Assembly: GCA_049700435.1 (NCBI GenBank)
Contig: JBNAVK010000006.1
Span: 1-45,582, forward strand
Direction of reading: 5' to 3'
Length of the DNA: 45,582 nucleotides
Source: JAVZLH01 sp049700435
GTDB lineage: Archaea; Thermoproteota; Bathyarchaeia; Bathyarchaeales; Bathycorpusculaceae
The translations under genes were made by a program, and so were the position numbers. Of this stretch, positions 33,407-42,344 are shown piece after piece. Every line of letters begins with the position of its first letter. The first letter of the stretch is position 1. A model generated the notes under the pieces. It had not been told where the DNA came from and ran no database searches. It worked only from the letters and a program-made list of their open reading frames with translations.

Positions 33407-33475
33407 ATGCCAGAGGAAGAAGAGGAATGGGAAGAAGATTGGGAAGAAGAAGAATGGGAAGAAGAAGAATGGTGA
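33407..33475 (+). CDS. 22-residue Glu/Trp micropeptide upstream of ABCE1
   Basis: A 23-codon frame has ATG at 33407, stop TGA at 33473-33475 and a consensus GGAGGTGA at 33393-33400 with 6 nt spacing. The product is Met-Pro followed by 15 Glu, 1 Asp and 4 Trp. The Trp are at positions 8, 12, 17 and 22 in the pattern W-x3-W-x4-W-x4-W, and the stop follows the last Trp directly. It has its own TATA box and palindrome upstream and T-tracts 23 nt downstream, so it looks like a complete gene. The nearest downstream gene is ABCE1 (130 nt away). The function is unknown; a sensor or leader peptide or a small acidic binding peptide are possibilities. Confidence 0.6.
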   Translation: MPEEEEEWEEDWEEEEWEEEEW

Positions 33476-33497
33476 GAATGGAGACCTAGCCATACAA

Positions 33498-33518
33498 TTT
33501 TTTTGTGTTTTCCTTTTT
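33498..33518 (+). terminator. T-rich terminator after the micropeptide
   Basis: Runs of seven (33498-33504), four (33508-33511) and five (33514-33518) T residues occur close together. Archaeal RNA polymerase terminates at such tracts without needing a hairpin. The position lies between the micropeptide and ABCE1. Confidence 0.5.
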
Positions 33519-33604
33519 AACCGATAAATTTTAGCATTTTTACATGCACTTTTAAGTTTATGTTTATTAGCTATTAGGTATAGCCATAAAATGTTGGAAG
33601 GGCA

Positions 33605-35392
33605 ATGATAAGGGTTGCAGTGTTGGACGCGGACAAGTGCAGACCGAAACGTTGCAATAGGGTATGCCATCGCTTTTGCCCCATGGTGCGAAGCCGCGTT
33701 GAAGCGATACGTTTTGAAAACGATAAGCCAGTAATTGTTGAGTCTCTTTGCACTGGATGCGGAATCTGCGTGAAAAAATGCCCCTTCAAAGCAATTTCTA
33801 TAGTTAACCTTCCAGACGAGTTAGAGAAGGAGTGCAGTCACCGTTTCGGACCAAACACCTTCAAACTTTTTAGACTTCCAACACCCTCTCCTCAAACGGT
33901 CTTGGGTTTGCTTGGACAAAACGGTATAGGAAAAACAACAACACTCAAGATACTTTCTGGAGAAGTAAAGCCCAACTTAGGAAACTACGAAAACCCACCC
34001 GACTGGAATGAAATAATCCAGAATTATAGGGGTTCAACGCTTCAGGAATATTTCCAGAAAATGAGTGGGGGCAAACTCAAAATTGCTCATAAACCCCAGC
34101 ATGTGGATAAGATTCCGAAAGCGGTGTCTGGAAACGTAGGCGAACTTCTAGAAAAGGTAGATGAAAGAAAAGTGTTGAATACCGTTGCGGAAAAGCTTAA
34201 ACTCAAACAGCTCTGGAGCCGTCCCCTAGAAGTTTTAAGCGGAGGCGAACTCCAACGTGTTGCAGTTGCAGCCGTGGTTTGCCGTGAGGCAGACGTGTAC
34301 TTTTTCGACGAGCCTTCAAGCTATTTGGATGTGAAGCAGAGGCTTGAAGTTGCAAAAATCATAAGGTCTCTCAAAAACGAGCAGAAAATAGTGATAGTGG
34401 CGGAACATGACCTTGCCATAATAGATTATCTTTCAGACCAAGTTTGCATTTTTTACGGAGAACCCGGCGTTTACGGCATAGTCTCAAGCGTTCACAGCGT
34501 CAGAACAGGAATAAACATTTACTTGCAAGGCTACATCCCAGACGAAAACGTGCGCTTCAGAAAAGAACCAATAATTTTCCATGAAAAACCGCCAGCCCAA
34601 AGCTTTGAAGCCGGCGAAACTCTGCTGAAATGGGAGTTGATAGAGAAAACCTATGAAGGGTTTAAGCTTGTCGCCAACTCAGGAGAGGTGAAGAAGGGAG
34701 AAATAATCGGGATTCTAGGACCCAATGGTATTGGGAAAACAACTTTCGTGAAAATTTTAGCTGGGATAGAGGAGACTGATGACAAGAGGAAGTTCGCTGA
34801 ACTGACGGTGAGCTATAAGCCGCAGTACATTTCAGCCATGTACGAAGGCACTGTTCAAGAACTTTTAGTGAGCATAGCTAAGGATGAGTTTACTTCAGGC
34901 TGGTATAAAACAGAGATTCTTCAGCCATTGAAAATAAATCCGCTGTTGGAGAGAAATGTTAGCGAACTTAGCGGCGGGGAACTGCAAAAAGTGGCGATTG
35001 CTGCATGCTTATCCCGCAAGGCGCAGCTTTACCTCCTCGACGAGCCGAGCGCCTATTTGGATGTTGAAGAAAGGTTGAACATGGCTCGCGCCATCAGAAG
35101 AGTTGTGGAATCCCAAAACGCAACAGCCTTCGTCGTCGAACATGATGTTGTGGCACAGGACTTCATAGCAGACCGCCTCATGGTTTTCACAGGCGAGCCA
35201 GGGGTGAAGGGCATAGCTCATCAGCCGACAAGCCTAAGGGATGGAATGAACATGTTTTTGAAGGAGGTTGGAATAACCTTCCGCAGAGACCCCTTGACCA
35301 AGAGACCAAGGGTTAACAAGGAAGATTCCAGACGTGACAAGTTTCAAAAGGAAATCGGAGAATACTATTATGTTCGTTTAATGAGGAAATAG
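33605..35392 (+). CDS. Ribosome recycling ATPase ABCE1 (RNase L inhibitor homologue)
   Basis: The 595-residue protein splits archaeal 70S ribosomes after termination. The N-terminal domain has two 4Fe-4S clusters: DKCRPKRCNRVCHRFCP (11-26) and CTGCGICVKKCP (49-60). ABC1 has Walker A GQNGIGKTT (104-112), signature LSGGELQRVA (211-220) and Walker B FFDEPSSYLD. ABC2 has GPNGIGKTT (372-380), LSGGELQKVA (455-464) and LLDEPSAYLD. The ATG at 33605 follows GGAAGGG closely. A TTTTAAG near 33549 could be its own TATA box. Cytidine deaminase begins 2 nt after its stop. Confidence 0.97.
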   Translation: MIRVAVLDADKCRPKRCNRVCHRFCPMVRSRVEAIRFENDKPVIVESLCTGCGICVKKCPFKAISIVNLPDELEKECSHRFGPNTFKLFRLPTPSPQTVLGLLGQNGIGKTTTLKILSGEVKPNLGNYENPPDWNEIIQNYRGSTLQEYFQKMSGGKLKIAHKPQHVDKIPKAVSGNVGELLEKVDERKVLNTVAEKLKLKQLWSRPLEVLSGGELQRVAVAAVVCREADVYFFDEPSSYLDVKQRLEVAKIIRSLKNEQKIVIVAEHDLAIIDYLSDQVCIFYGEPGVYGIVSSVHSVRTGINIYLQGYIPDENVRFRKEPIIFHEKPPAQSFEAGETLLKWELIEKTYEGFKLVANSGEVKKGEIIGILGPNGIGKTTFVKILAGIEETDDKRKFAELTVSYKPQYISAMYEGTVQELLVSIAKDEFTSGWYKTEILQPLKINPLLERNVSELSGGELQKVAIAACLSRKAQLYLLDEPSAYLDVEERLNMARAIRRVVESQNATAFVVEHDVVAQDFIADRLMVFTGEPGVKGIAHQPTSLRDGMNMFLKEVGITFRRDPLTKRPRVNKEDSRRDKFQKEIGEYYYVRLMRK

Positions 35393-35394
35393 TC

Positions 35395-35817
35395 ATGGAC
35401 AAAGTTGGGGAGGATGGAAAGAGGCTTTTAGAAGCGGCTTTAGGGGCTATGCGCAACGCCTGTGTGCTTTGGGGCTTCGCCGTCGGCGCCGCCGTGCTTG
35501 CAGAAAATGGGAAAATCTATGAGGGTTGCAATGTGGAAAGTTGGGTTTCTGGGCTGGGCATATGCGCTGAAAGGTGTGCAATAAACCACGCCGTTTTACA
35601 TGGCAACCGAAAAATCAAGAAGGTGGCAGTTGTCATAGACGCAAAGGGTAAAAATGAACCCAAGCCATGCGGGGCATGCCTACAATACATTCATGATTTT
35701 GCAGAAAACTCTAAAATTGAAATTGTCATGGCAAAAGCCAGAAACGGCAAAGTTCTTTTTGAAACTGTTAAGGTAAAGACTTTGGAGGAAATGTTGCCGT
35801 TCCCTTTCAGAAAATGA
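35395..35817 (+). CDS. cdd: Cytidine deaminase
   Basis: This 140-residue tetrameric-type deaminase converts cytidine to uridine. The zinc site is GICAERCAI (C57, catalytic E59) with PCGACLQYI (C92, C95), and GCNVESW is the ribose-binding segment. The N-terminal segment reads VLWGFAVGAAVLAENG where most family members have a YSxFxVGAAL-like sequence, so the substrate lip is somewhat unusual. The start is ATG at 35395, 2 nt after the ABCE1 stop, so it is co-transcribed. Confidence 0.92.
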   Translation: MDKVGEDGKRLLEAALGAMRNACVLWGFAVGAAVLAENGKIYEGCNVESWVSGLGICAERCAINHAVLHGNRKIKKVAVVIDAKGKNEPKPCGACLQYIHDFAENSKIEIVMAKARNGKVLFETVKVKTLEEMLPFPFRK

Positions 35818-35900
35818 GGTAAATTTCGCTGTCCATTGCAGTTAAATTAAAGAAGATGCAAAACAATATCCGTAAAAGTATCGTGTCCTAGAAGGGGCTG

Positions 35901-37436
35901 GTGGAAACCCAAGTGGCTCAGACATTCGAAGAAATCAGCGCTTCCGACTTCTTCTACAGAAATCGCGACATAGCCGGCTTTACCAATCCATCTAGAGCAA
36001 TTTTCGCAGCAATAAGGGAGCTTGTTGAAAACTCTTTAGACGCCGCTGAAAGCCTAAGAGTGCCTCCTAACATTTATGTTAGGCTTTCCTTTGAGGGAGA
36101 AGCAAGCAAAGAAACTCAAATCTACAAGTTGCGGGTTGAGGACAACGGGATAGGTGTCCCGCCTAGGCACATACCATCAGCCTTTGGACAAGTGCTTTTC
36201 GGCTCAAAATACAAGCTTAAGCAGCAGAGGGGAACTTTTGGTTTAGGCGGGAAAATGGCGATTTTGTATGGACAGATTACGACGCATCAGCCCGCTTGCA
36301 TAATCTCAAGCACGGGCATGACAAAAATTTACATGTATAAGCTGATGATTGACATACAGAGGAACCGCCCAATAATCATGGATAGGAAAATTTTCCTTAA
36401 CAAGGAGCAGTGGCGAGGAACAATAGTTGAGTTCAGCCTAGAAGGCGACTATCTTCGGGCTATGCCGAAAATCCTGGATTATTTTAAGCAGACAGCCATG
36501 GTTAACCCTTACGCTAACTTAACCTTCGTCGACCCAAAAGGCAGACTCTACAAATTTACCAGAGTAACAACGGAAATGCCTGAACCCCCAAAAGAGACTT
36601 TGCCGCATCCTTATGGGGTGGATGTGGAGCTTCTTCAAAGGCTCATACAGGTAACGCCATACAACAACATGCTTGAGTTCTTAAAAAACCACTTTCACAG
36701 AGTTGGCGAAATAACAGCTCAAAAGTTTTTAGAGTTCGCCAGCATAAGCCCATCGAAAAACCCGAAGAAGCTTTCCCACGAGGAAATTGTTAGGCTAATG
36801 CACATGCTTAAACGCTTTAGGGAGTTCTTGCCTCCAGACGCAAGTTGCCTTTCGCCCTTGGGCGAGGAGCTTTTGAAAGCTGGCATAATTAAGGAGTTGA
36901 AACCGGAGTTTGTGGCTGTGCATCAGCGTAAACCAGCAACTTATGCTGGACATCCGTTCATAGTTGAGGTTGGAATAGCGTACGGCGGGGAAATTCCGAA
37001 AAAGGAAGGGTTCGTGATTTATCGTTTCGCCAACAGAATCCCGCTTTTGTACGATGAAGCCAGCGACGTTTCAGTCAAAGTGATAAACTCTATGAACTGG
37101 AGGCGCTACAAGGTCATGCCGGACATGCCTATAGCCATCGTTGTCCACATCTGCAGCACAAAAGTTCCCTACAAAACAGTTGGAAAAGAGTTTATCGCAG
37201 ACAGACCAGAAGTGAGAAGGGAGATTGCCAACGGGCTGCGAGAGGTCGCACGCCAAATCCAGCATTTCCTGACGCGAAAGGAGCATGTGGACAGAGAACG
37301 GAAAAAACTTGGAGTTTTCAGCAAGTACCTTCCGAAAATAGCGCAGTTTTCAACGCAGTTGGCTGGTAGGGAGAAGCCCCCAGATGTTGAAAAGCTTTTA
37401 AGGAGTTTGAGAAGGTTTGGAGCAGAAGAAGTATAA
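35901..37436 (+). CDS. top6B: DNA topoisomerase VI subunit B
   Basis: The 511-residue GHKL ATPase subunit of topo VI has RELVENSLDAAESL (Mg/ATP site), VEDNGIGVPPRHI and QQRGTFGLGGKMA. A helix-two-turns-helix region follows near 235-300. A transducer domain continues with switch-Lys segment GRIPLLYD-like FANRIPLLYDEASDV. ATP binding closes the dimer gate for type IIB strand passage. The start is GTG at 35901 just after GAAGGGG. It overlaps the A subunit by 20 nt, the usual operon order. Confidence 0.96.
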   Translation: METQVAQTFEEISASDFFYRNRDIAGFTNPSRAIFAAIRELVENSLDAAESLRVPPNIYVRLSFEGEASKETQIYKLRVEDNGIGVPPRHIPSAFGQVLFGSKYKLKQQRGTFGLGGKMAILYGQITTHQPACIISSTGMTKIYMYKLMIDIQRNRPIIMDRKIFLNKEQWRGTIVEFSLEGDYLRAMPKILDYFKQTAMVNPYANLTFVDPKGRLYKFTRVTTEMPEPPKETLPHPYGVDVELLQRLIQVTPYNNMLEFLKNHFHRVGEITAQKFLEFASISPSKNPKKLSHEEIVRLMHMLKRFREFLPPDASCLSPLGEELLKAGIIKELKPEFVAVHQRKPATYAGHPFIVEVGIAYGGEIPKKEGFVIYRFANRIPLLYDEASDVSVKVINSMNWRRYKVMPDMPIAIVVHICSTKVPYKTVGKEFIADRPEVRREIANGLREVARQIQHFLTRKEHVDRERKKLGVFSKYLPKIAQFSTQLAGREKPPDVEKLLRSLRRFGAEEV

Positions 37437-38508
37437 GACCAGTATAGTGGAAAAGCGGAATGAAGTTTTAACAAGTTTGAGAAACCTCGGAGTTAAAATT
37501 TATGAACAGCTTGACAGCGGATATTTCCCATCCATAACCATGCCGAGCCGCTCCACAGAAAACATCTACTATGACCCGCAGCTTAGGCAGTTCATCCTCG
37601 GAAACAGAGCAGTTAGGAGAAGCGCTCGCAACATCCGCCACCTAAAACCCTTCACGCAGCTCGTTTGGGCTGCAGCCTTTTCTCATGAGCTTACCTCGCA
37701 GCGTAAAACATCAACCTTAAGGGATGTCTACTACTCCGCACAAGCGTATGAAATGACTTTCAAAGACCAGCAAGAATCAAACAACATAGTAACAGACCTA
37801 GAAACAGTCCTAGGACTGTCAAGGGAAGACTTCAACATCTTCCCAGAAGAACGCTCAGCAGTCTTCGGAGACCTAACAATAGAATACACAGTGCCAGGCT
37901 ACGAGGGAAGGAGGCTTAATTTGACGTCGCATCCCGACGGTGTTCTCATTGGTCCAGCCTTGACCTCGGCAGAGTTTGTGGAAACCACAGCAGACAAAGT
38001 CATAGCCATAGAGAAAGGCGGCTTATTCACGCGTTTTATCGAGGAGAATGTGCACAAGAAGTTTAATGCAATACTTGTTTTGACGGCTGGGCAAGCGCCA
38101 CGCGCAACAAGACATTTCATTAGAAGATTGAATAGGGAACTGAACCTGCCAGTTTTCATCTTCACCGACGGCGACCCTTGGGGAATGCACATAGCCATGG
38201 TCATAATATCCGGTTCTGCAAACGCCGCGCACCTAAGGGAGTTAAACACGCCGGACGCGAAATGGAGCGGCGTATGGGCAACAGACATTGTGAGGTATAA
38301 GTTGCCAACAGACCCGCTGGATGAAGTTGACAAGAAGAGGCTTCTGGAGCTTCAGCGCGACCCACGATATAAGGACCCGTTGTGGCAGAGGGAAATTAAA
38401 ACTTTTATGAGGATTGGGAGGAAGGCGGAGCAGGAGGCTTTCAGCCGATACGGCTTAACATACATTGTTGACGAGTATTTGCCGGCGAAACTCGAAGAAA
38501 CAAAGTAG
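37417..38508 (+). CDS. top6A: DNA topoisomerase VI subunit A (Spo11 homologue)
   Basis: This 363-residue subunit cleaves DNA. The catalytic Tyr lies in TSTLRDVYYSAQAY (Y105/Y106) of the winged-helix domain. The Toprim domain has VIAIEKGGLFTRF for the acidic metal ligand and FIFTDGDPWGMHIA for the DxD pair. The start is TTG at 37417, within the end of the B-subunit gene. Synonymous codon style changes abruptly within the gene near 37910. Confidence 0.96.
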   Translation: MEQKKYKTSIVEKRNEVLTSLRNLGVKIYEQLDSGYFPSITMPSRSTENIYYDPQLRQFILGNRAVRRSARNIRHLKPFTQLVWAAAFSHELTSQRKTSTLRDVYYSAQAYEMTFKDQQESNNIVTDLETVLGLSREDFNIFPEERSAVFGDLTIEYTVPGYEGRRLNLTSHPDGVLIGPALTSAEFVETTADKVIAIEKGGLFTRFIEENVHKKFNAILVLTAGQAPRATRHFIRRLNRELNLPVFIFTDGDPWGMHIAMVIISGSANAAHLRELNTPDAKWSGVWATDIVRYKLPTDPLDEVDKKRLLELQRDPRYKDPLWQREIKTFMRIGRKAEQEAFSRYGLTYIVDEYLPAKLEETK

Positions 38509-38577
38509 TTGCCGAAGGGAAATTTAAAATAACTGTGCATCTCTATGTAACGGGCGTGTTAAGCGAGGAAAGCAAAC

Positions 38578-38775
38578 ATGAGTGAAGAGGGCGGTTTTGG
38601 TTTAACATTAGCAGAAAAGTTCTTCGGTTTTCTACTCATCGTTATTGGAGGTTTAACCACTTACTACACGCTTACAAGCAGCAGCAACCTAGGAACTTTC
38701 ACAGGATTATTTGGTTTCTTAAGCATTCTACTTTTGGCCCTGGGAATCGTTTTAATGATTGCAAAAACAGAATAA
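38578..38775 (+). CDS. Small two-helix membrane protein
   Basis: The 65-residue protein has a short acidic N-terminus and two hydrophobic helices (FFGFLLIVIGGLTTYYTL and GFLSILLLALGIVLMIA) joined by a Ser/Thr/Gly loop. I do not recognise a family. GAGGAAAG upstream of the ATG supports translation. It lies between topo VI and aIF5B on the same strand with 60-70 nt on either side. Confidence 0.65.
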   Translation: MSEEGGFGLTLAEKFFGFLLIVIGGLTTYYTLTSSSNLGTFTGLFGFLSILLLALGIVLMIAKTE

Positions 38776-38863
38776 CATCTTCCTTTGCCGAGCGCTTATT
38801 AGGGCATAGTTTATTAAGTTTTAAGAAGTCTACTTGTTAGGCTCAATGCAGGAAGGAAGACAA

Positions 38864-40645
38864 ATGCCTATTCGCCAACCTATTGTATGCGTCCTCGGAC
38901 ATGTTGACACTGGAAAGACTTTGCTTTTGGACAAAATCCGCAAAACCAGCGTCCAAGCCCGAGAGGTTGGCGGCATCACACAGCACATTGGGGCAAGCTT
39001 CTTTCCAGCTGAAACGCTTAAGCAGCTTGTTGGCCCCATGCTTTTCATGGTTAAGGCAGAGATTGAAATTCCAGGCTTGCTCGTTATTGACACACCTGGA
39101 CATGAGGCTTTCACGAATTTGAGGCGAAGGGGCGGAAGCGTCGCAGACATAGCCATCCTCGTTATCGATGTGCTGCGGGGTTTTGAGGCGCAAACCTACG
39201 AGTGTATTGAAATTTTGAAGGCGCGTAAAACGCCTTTTCTTGTTGCTGCAAACAAGATTGACCGTTTACCGGGATGGAAGTCTTATCCGGACACGCCTTT
39301 TTTGAAGGCTTATCAGCTTCAAGACCGGTATGTGCGTGAGGATTTGGATGCTAGGCTTTACGATATTATTGGCGTTTTTTCCCGTTTGGGTTTTAGGGCT
39401 GACCGCTTTGACAGGATAAGGGATTTCACAAAAACAATAGCCATCGTGCCTACCAGCGCAAAGACAGGCGAGGGCATAACAGAGCTTCTCATGGTTCTTG
39501 TTGGGTTAACTCAACAGTATTTGAAGAAGCAGCTGCAGACCACGGAGGGAGCCGCGAAAGGCACAGTTTTGGAGGTGAAAGAAGAACCCGGGTTGGGTTT
39601 GACTGTTAACACCATAATTTATGATGGAGTCTTGCACGGGGATGATTTAATAGTTGTCGGCGGAAAAGAGAAGCCCATTGCAACGAGGATTAGAGCCATT
39701 TTGGTTCCCAAACCCCTAGACGAGATTAGAGACCCCCGCGACAAGTTCTCTTCTGTTGACTCTGTTTCCGCAGCCGCTGGAGTAAAGATTGTTGCGCCCG
39801 AACTGGAGGGGGCTTTGGCTGGCGCGCCTTTATATGCTGTTCCGCCGGGCGAAGATGTGGAAAAGTATGTTAGGCTTGTTTCTGAAGAGGTTGAAAGGAT
39901 TAGGATTGCCACGGATGTTGAAGGCGTCATTTTGAAGGCTGACACTTTGGGGTCTTTAGAGGCTATTGCAGAAATTCTGAAACGAAATAATGTGCCAGTT
40001 CGGCTTGCGGATGTCGGCGACGTTTCAAAGAGGGACGTTATAGAGGCTTCCATTGTTAAGGAGCATGAACCGCTTTACGGGGTTATTTTAGCCTTTAACG
40101 TTAAAGTTTTGCCAGACGCCGAAGAAGAAGCCAAAAACAAAAGTGTCCAAATTTTTATGGAAAAAATCATCTACCATTTAATAGATAATTATCTTTCTTG
40201 GCTTAAAACCCAACATGAAGCGAAAATAGAAGAGGAATTTGAAAAATTGGTGAAACCTGGGAAAATCCGCGTTTTGGAAGGCTACATTTTCAGAAGGGCT
40301 AAGCCAGCAATTTTCGGCGTTGAGGTTTTGGCTGGAAGAATAAAACCACGATACACTCTGGTAAGGGGTGAAGATGGAAAGGATTTGGGTGAGATACAGC
40401 AAATTCAAGAGAAGGGTGCAGCATTGTCAGAGGCGAAACAGGGGATGCAGGTGGCGATTTCAATGGACAAGCCTATGGTTGGGAGGCATCTTTTCGAAAA
40501 AGACGTATTATACGTGAAGGTGCCAGAGGCAGACGCGAAAGCATTGTTGACAAAGTTTATGGATAAGCTGACAGCAGAAGAGCAGGAAGCGCTGAATGAG
40601 TATGTGGCTTTGATGAGGAAGAAAACTTCGTTCTGGGCGGCGTAA
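38864..40645 (+). CDS. infB: Translation initiation factor aIF5B
   Basis: This GTPase of about 593 residues promotes subunit joining. G1 is LGHVDTGKTLLLDKIRK with the Thr found in eukaryotic eIF5B rather than the bacterial His. DTPGHEAFTNLRRRG is G3 and ANKIDRLPGW is G4. Domains II-IV follow, with the long helix near 440-460 and the C-terminal aIF1A-binding helices at the end. I choose ATG at 38864 because AGGAAGGA lies 6 nt upstream and homologues begin at this point. TTG at 38834 and ATG at 38846 are in frame. Confidence 0.95.
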   Translation: MPIRQPIVCVLGHVDTGKTLLLDKIRKTSVQAREVGGITQHIGASFFPAETLKQLVGPMLFMVKAEIEIPGLLVIDTPGHEAFTNLRRRGGSVADIAILVIDVLRGFEAQTYECIEILKARKTPFLVAANKIDRLPGWKSYPDTPFLKAYQLQDRYVREDLDARLYDIIGVFSRLGFRADRFDRIRDFTKTIAIVPTSAKTGEGITELLMVLVGLTQQYLKKQLQTTEGAAKGTVLEVKEEPGLGLTVNTIIYDGVLHGDDLIVVGGKEKPIATRIRAILVPKPLDEIRDPRDKFSSVDSVSAAAGVKIVAPELEGALAGAPLYAVPPGEDVEKYVRLVSEEVERIRIATDVEGVILKADTLGSLEAIAEILKRNNVPVRLADVGDVSKRDVIEASIVKEHEPLYGVILAFNVKVLPDAEEEAKNKSVQIFMEKIIYHLIDNYLSWLKTQHEAKIEEEFEKLVKPGKIRVLEGYIFRRAKPAIFGVEVLAGRIKPRYTLVRGEDGKDLGEIQQIQEKGAALSEAKQGMQVAISMDKPMVGRHLFEKDVLYVKVPEADAKALLTKFMDKLTAEEQEALNEYVALMRKKTSFWAA

Positions 40646-40654
40646 AGCACATTT

Positions 40655-40876
40655 TTATTGGAAACCGTATTTGCGTCTTGTTTCTTGGCGTTTCTTTTGG
40701 TAGGCTATATCTAACAGTTTCCTAAGTCGTATGTAAGTGTCTTCGTCTATTACGCTTTCTTGGAAAAGCTTGTCTAGTCTGGTGATTTCCTCGTTTAGGT
40801 GCTGTCGCTGTTGAACCCTTTCCTTGAAGTAGGAACTTTTGACTTTTTGCATTTTTCGCGGAAGCCCATGGAACAT
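40655..40876 (-). CDS. Small SHOCT-like helical protein
   Basis: The 73-residue basic protein has EEITRLDKLFQESVIDEDTY then RLRKLLD, a pattern like the SHOCT helical hairpin (a short helix, a turn with G/S-x-I, then E/D-x-x-Y). AAGGAG lies 11 nt before the ATG at 40876; a second ATG eight codons in is also possible. It converges with aIF5B with 9 nt between stops. The function is unknown. Confidence 0.55.
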   Translation of the reverse strand: MFHGLPRKMQKVKSSYFKERVQQRQHLNEEITRLDKLFQESVIDEDTYIRLRKLLDIAYQKKRQETRRKYGFQ

Positions 40877-41022
40877 TGAACTGCGTTCTCCTTATCCTCA
40901 TTCATCTTCACTCTCTGTTGTTGTCTGATAAGGAGTGCTTCTGTTTCGTAATATGACACGAAGATGGAATATCTCACGTTCAGAATAGCGGATGGAAACC
41001 TTACAGCAATTGTTAACGCGAA

Positions 41023-41871
41023 TTATAACCCGAGGAATTTTCTGGCATTTTCGCCCAATATCTTCTTTTCTATTTCCGGTTCCAGTTTAAGCTCTCTGAA
41101 CTCTCTAAGCCATGTGCTTGGATTTATGAAGGGGTAATCGGTGCCGAACATTACTTTGCTGTTGAAAAGGTCAACTTTCAAATACGTCACTAGAGACTGC
41201 ATGCCTTTAAAATACTTGGGGCGCACGCCGCTTAAATCCATGTACACATTGCCTTTATGCATTACAACCGCTATCTGCTCATCTATCCATGGCCAGCTTG
41301 GATGCGCTATGCAAATTTTAAGTTCTGGAAAGTCGGCGGCGACATCGTCGAAAAATATGGGTTTTGCATACTTTAATCTGATGCCTTCTCCGCCGTTTTG
41401 TCCTGCGCCAATCAGCTCGAAGCCGCCGTGGAATAGTATGGGGATGCCGAGTTCAACGCACTTCTCATATAAAGGGTAGACGCTTTCATCATTTGGGAAG
41501 AATCTTTGGAAAACTGGGTGGAGCTTTAACCCTTTCAATTTTAAATCCTTCACAGCCCTTTCCAGTTCTTTGATTGCCATGCGCCCTTTATGCGGGTCAA
41601 CGCTTGCAAAACCAATAAATCTCTCTGGATGTTTATCGGTGACTTTAGCCATGTAATCATTTGTGACTTTATATCCGCTTGTTGTTTCGGCGTCCATACC
41701 TAAAATGACTATTTTATCAACTTTTGCCTCGTCATATTCGCTTAACATTTCTTCGATGGATTTTGGAGAAACATTGCTGGTTGATCCGAAAACGCCCGTT
41801 TTTAGGTACTCAACAGTCGGTAGGTGAGCGTGAACATCGATTATAGGACGAAATATATCTTTTTGAACCAA
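41023..41871 (-). CDS. Amidohydrolase-related (amidohydro_2) metal-dependent hydrolase
   Basis: The 282-residue TIM-barrel protein carries IDVHAHLP (H14, H16), GLKLHPVFQRF, PILFHGGFEL, CIAHPSWPW and MFGTDYPFINP, the metal-site segments of the COG2159 family. Members include decarboxylases and hydrolases, and the substrate cannot be predicted. The start is TTG at 41871 with AAAGGTGG 6 nt upstream. It stands alone on the minus strand. Confidence 0.88.
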   Translation of the reverse strand: MVQKDIFRPIIDVHAHLPTVEYLKTGVFGSTSNVSPKSIEEMLSEYDEAKVDKIVILGMDAETTSGYKVTNDYMAKVTDKHPERFIGFASVDPHKGRMAIKELERAVKDLKLKGLKLHPVFQRFFPNDESVYPLYEKCVELGIPILFHGGFELIGAGQNGGEGIRLKYAKPIFFDDVAADFPELKICIAHPSWPWIDEQIAVVMHKGNVYMDLSGVRPKYFKGMQSLVTYLKVDLFNSKVMFGTDYPFINPSTWLREFRELKLEPEIEKKILGENARKFLGL

Positions 41872-41950
41872 ATCTAACCACCTTTAGAGAGTATCCAGTT
41901 TTAACTAGCATCAACGTTTATGCTTATCGATATTTTTGTTTCTCGATCAC

Positions 41951-42064
41951 TAGTTCTTAGGTGTTTCCGATAGTTTTTGGCATCCCTATGCCCGTTTTCT
42001 ATTCGTCGCCGACAAATCACGAATAAACATGACATGAGTAAACCGCCAATAGCGTTTAGGGGAT
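41951..42064 (-). pseudogene. Decayed copy of the radical SAM gene's 3' end
   Basis: Read on the minus strand, this block aligns over its length with the 3' part of the radical SAM gene at 42719-42832, about 75% identical by hand count, with small indels. The intact gene encodes IPYTLLAFYPCYV...NDLPTTSRKQALECQK. The relic reads IP(stop)TLLAVYSCHV, then after a one-base insertion RDLSATNRKRA(stop)GCQK. It is thus a non-functional remnant of a duplicate. It lies about 55 nt upstream of hicB, on the other side of the hic pair from the intact gene. Confidence 0.75.
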
Positions 42065-42128
42065 TCATTCTGATGGTGTGAAATGTTAATAAGATTCTAT
42101 ATCGTTTATTGTTTTAAGGGTGCGATTG

Positions 42129-42344
42129 ATGAAGGTTAGTGTTGCCATACACAAAGAGGGCGAATGGTATGTTGCCGTTGACCCTGTCACTGGGGTTGCT
42201 AGCCAAGGCAAAAGCATCGACGAAGCCTTAAAGAATTTTCAAGAAGCCTTTGAATTATGGTTTGAAAACGCAGAAGAATGGGAGAAGGAGAGGGCTATAA
42301 AGGGCGAACCAGTCGCAACAATGGTTATTGAAATAAAAGTTTAG
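42129..42344 (+). CDS. hicB: HicB-family antitoxin
   Basis: The 71-residue protein has the HicB fold: VSVAIHKEGEWYVAVDP, then VASQGKSIDEALKNFQEAFE, a partial RNase H-like domain that blocks HicA. No separate DNA-binding domain is present. The ATG at 42129 has AGGGTG 6 nt upstream; a GTG at 42120 is less likely. Its stop overlaps the stop of hicA on the other strand. Confidence 0.82.
   Translation: MKVSVAIHKEGEWYVAVDPVTGVASQGKSIDEALKNFQEAFELWFENAEEWEKERAIKGEPVATMVIEIKV

Noticed and set aside
33113..33670. Long minus-strand frame antisense to the asparaginase end, micropeptide and ABCE1 start
   Set aside because: Its Phe/Pro-rich middle is just the complement of the GAA-rich micropeptide gene; no start signal or family.
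40795..40977. 60-codon minus-strand frame overlapping the SHOCT-like gene
   Set aside because: Composition is poor for a protein and the overlapping frame has a better Shine-Dalgarno site and a domain-like pattern.
41872..42119. Possible tRNA or small RNA gene in the spacer before hicB
   Set aside because: No cloverleaf or conserved T-loop sequence; most of the spacer is explained by the decayed radical SAM copy.
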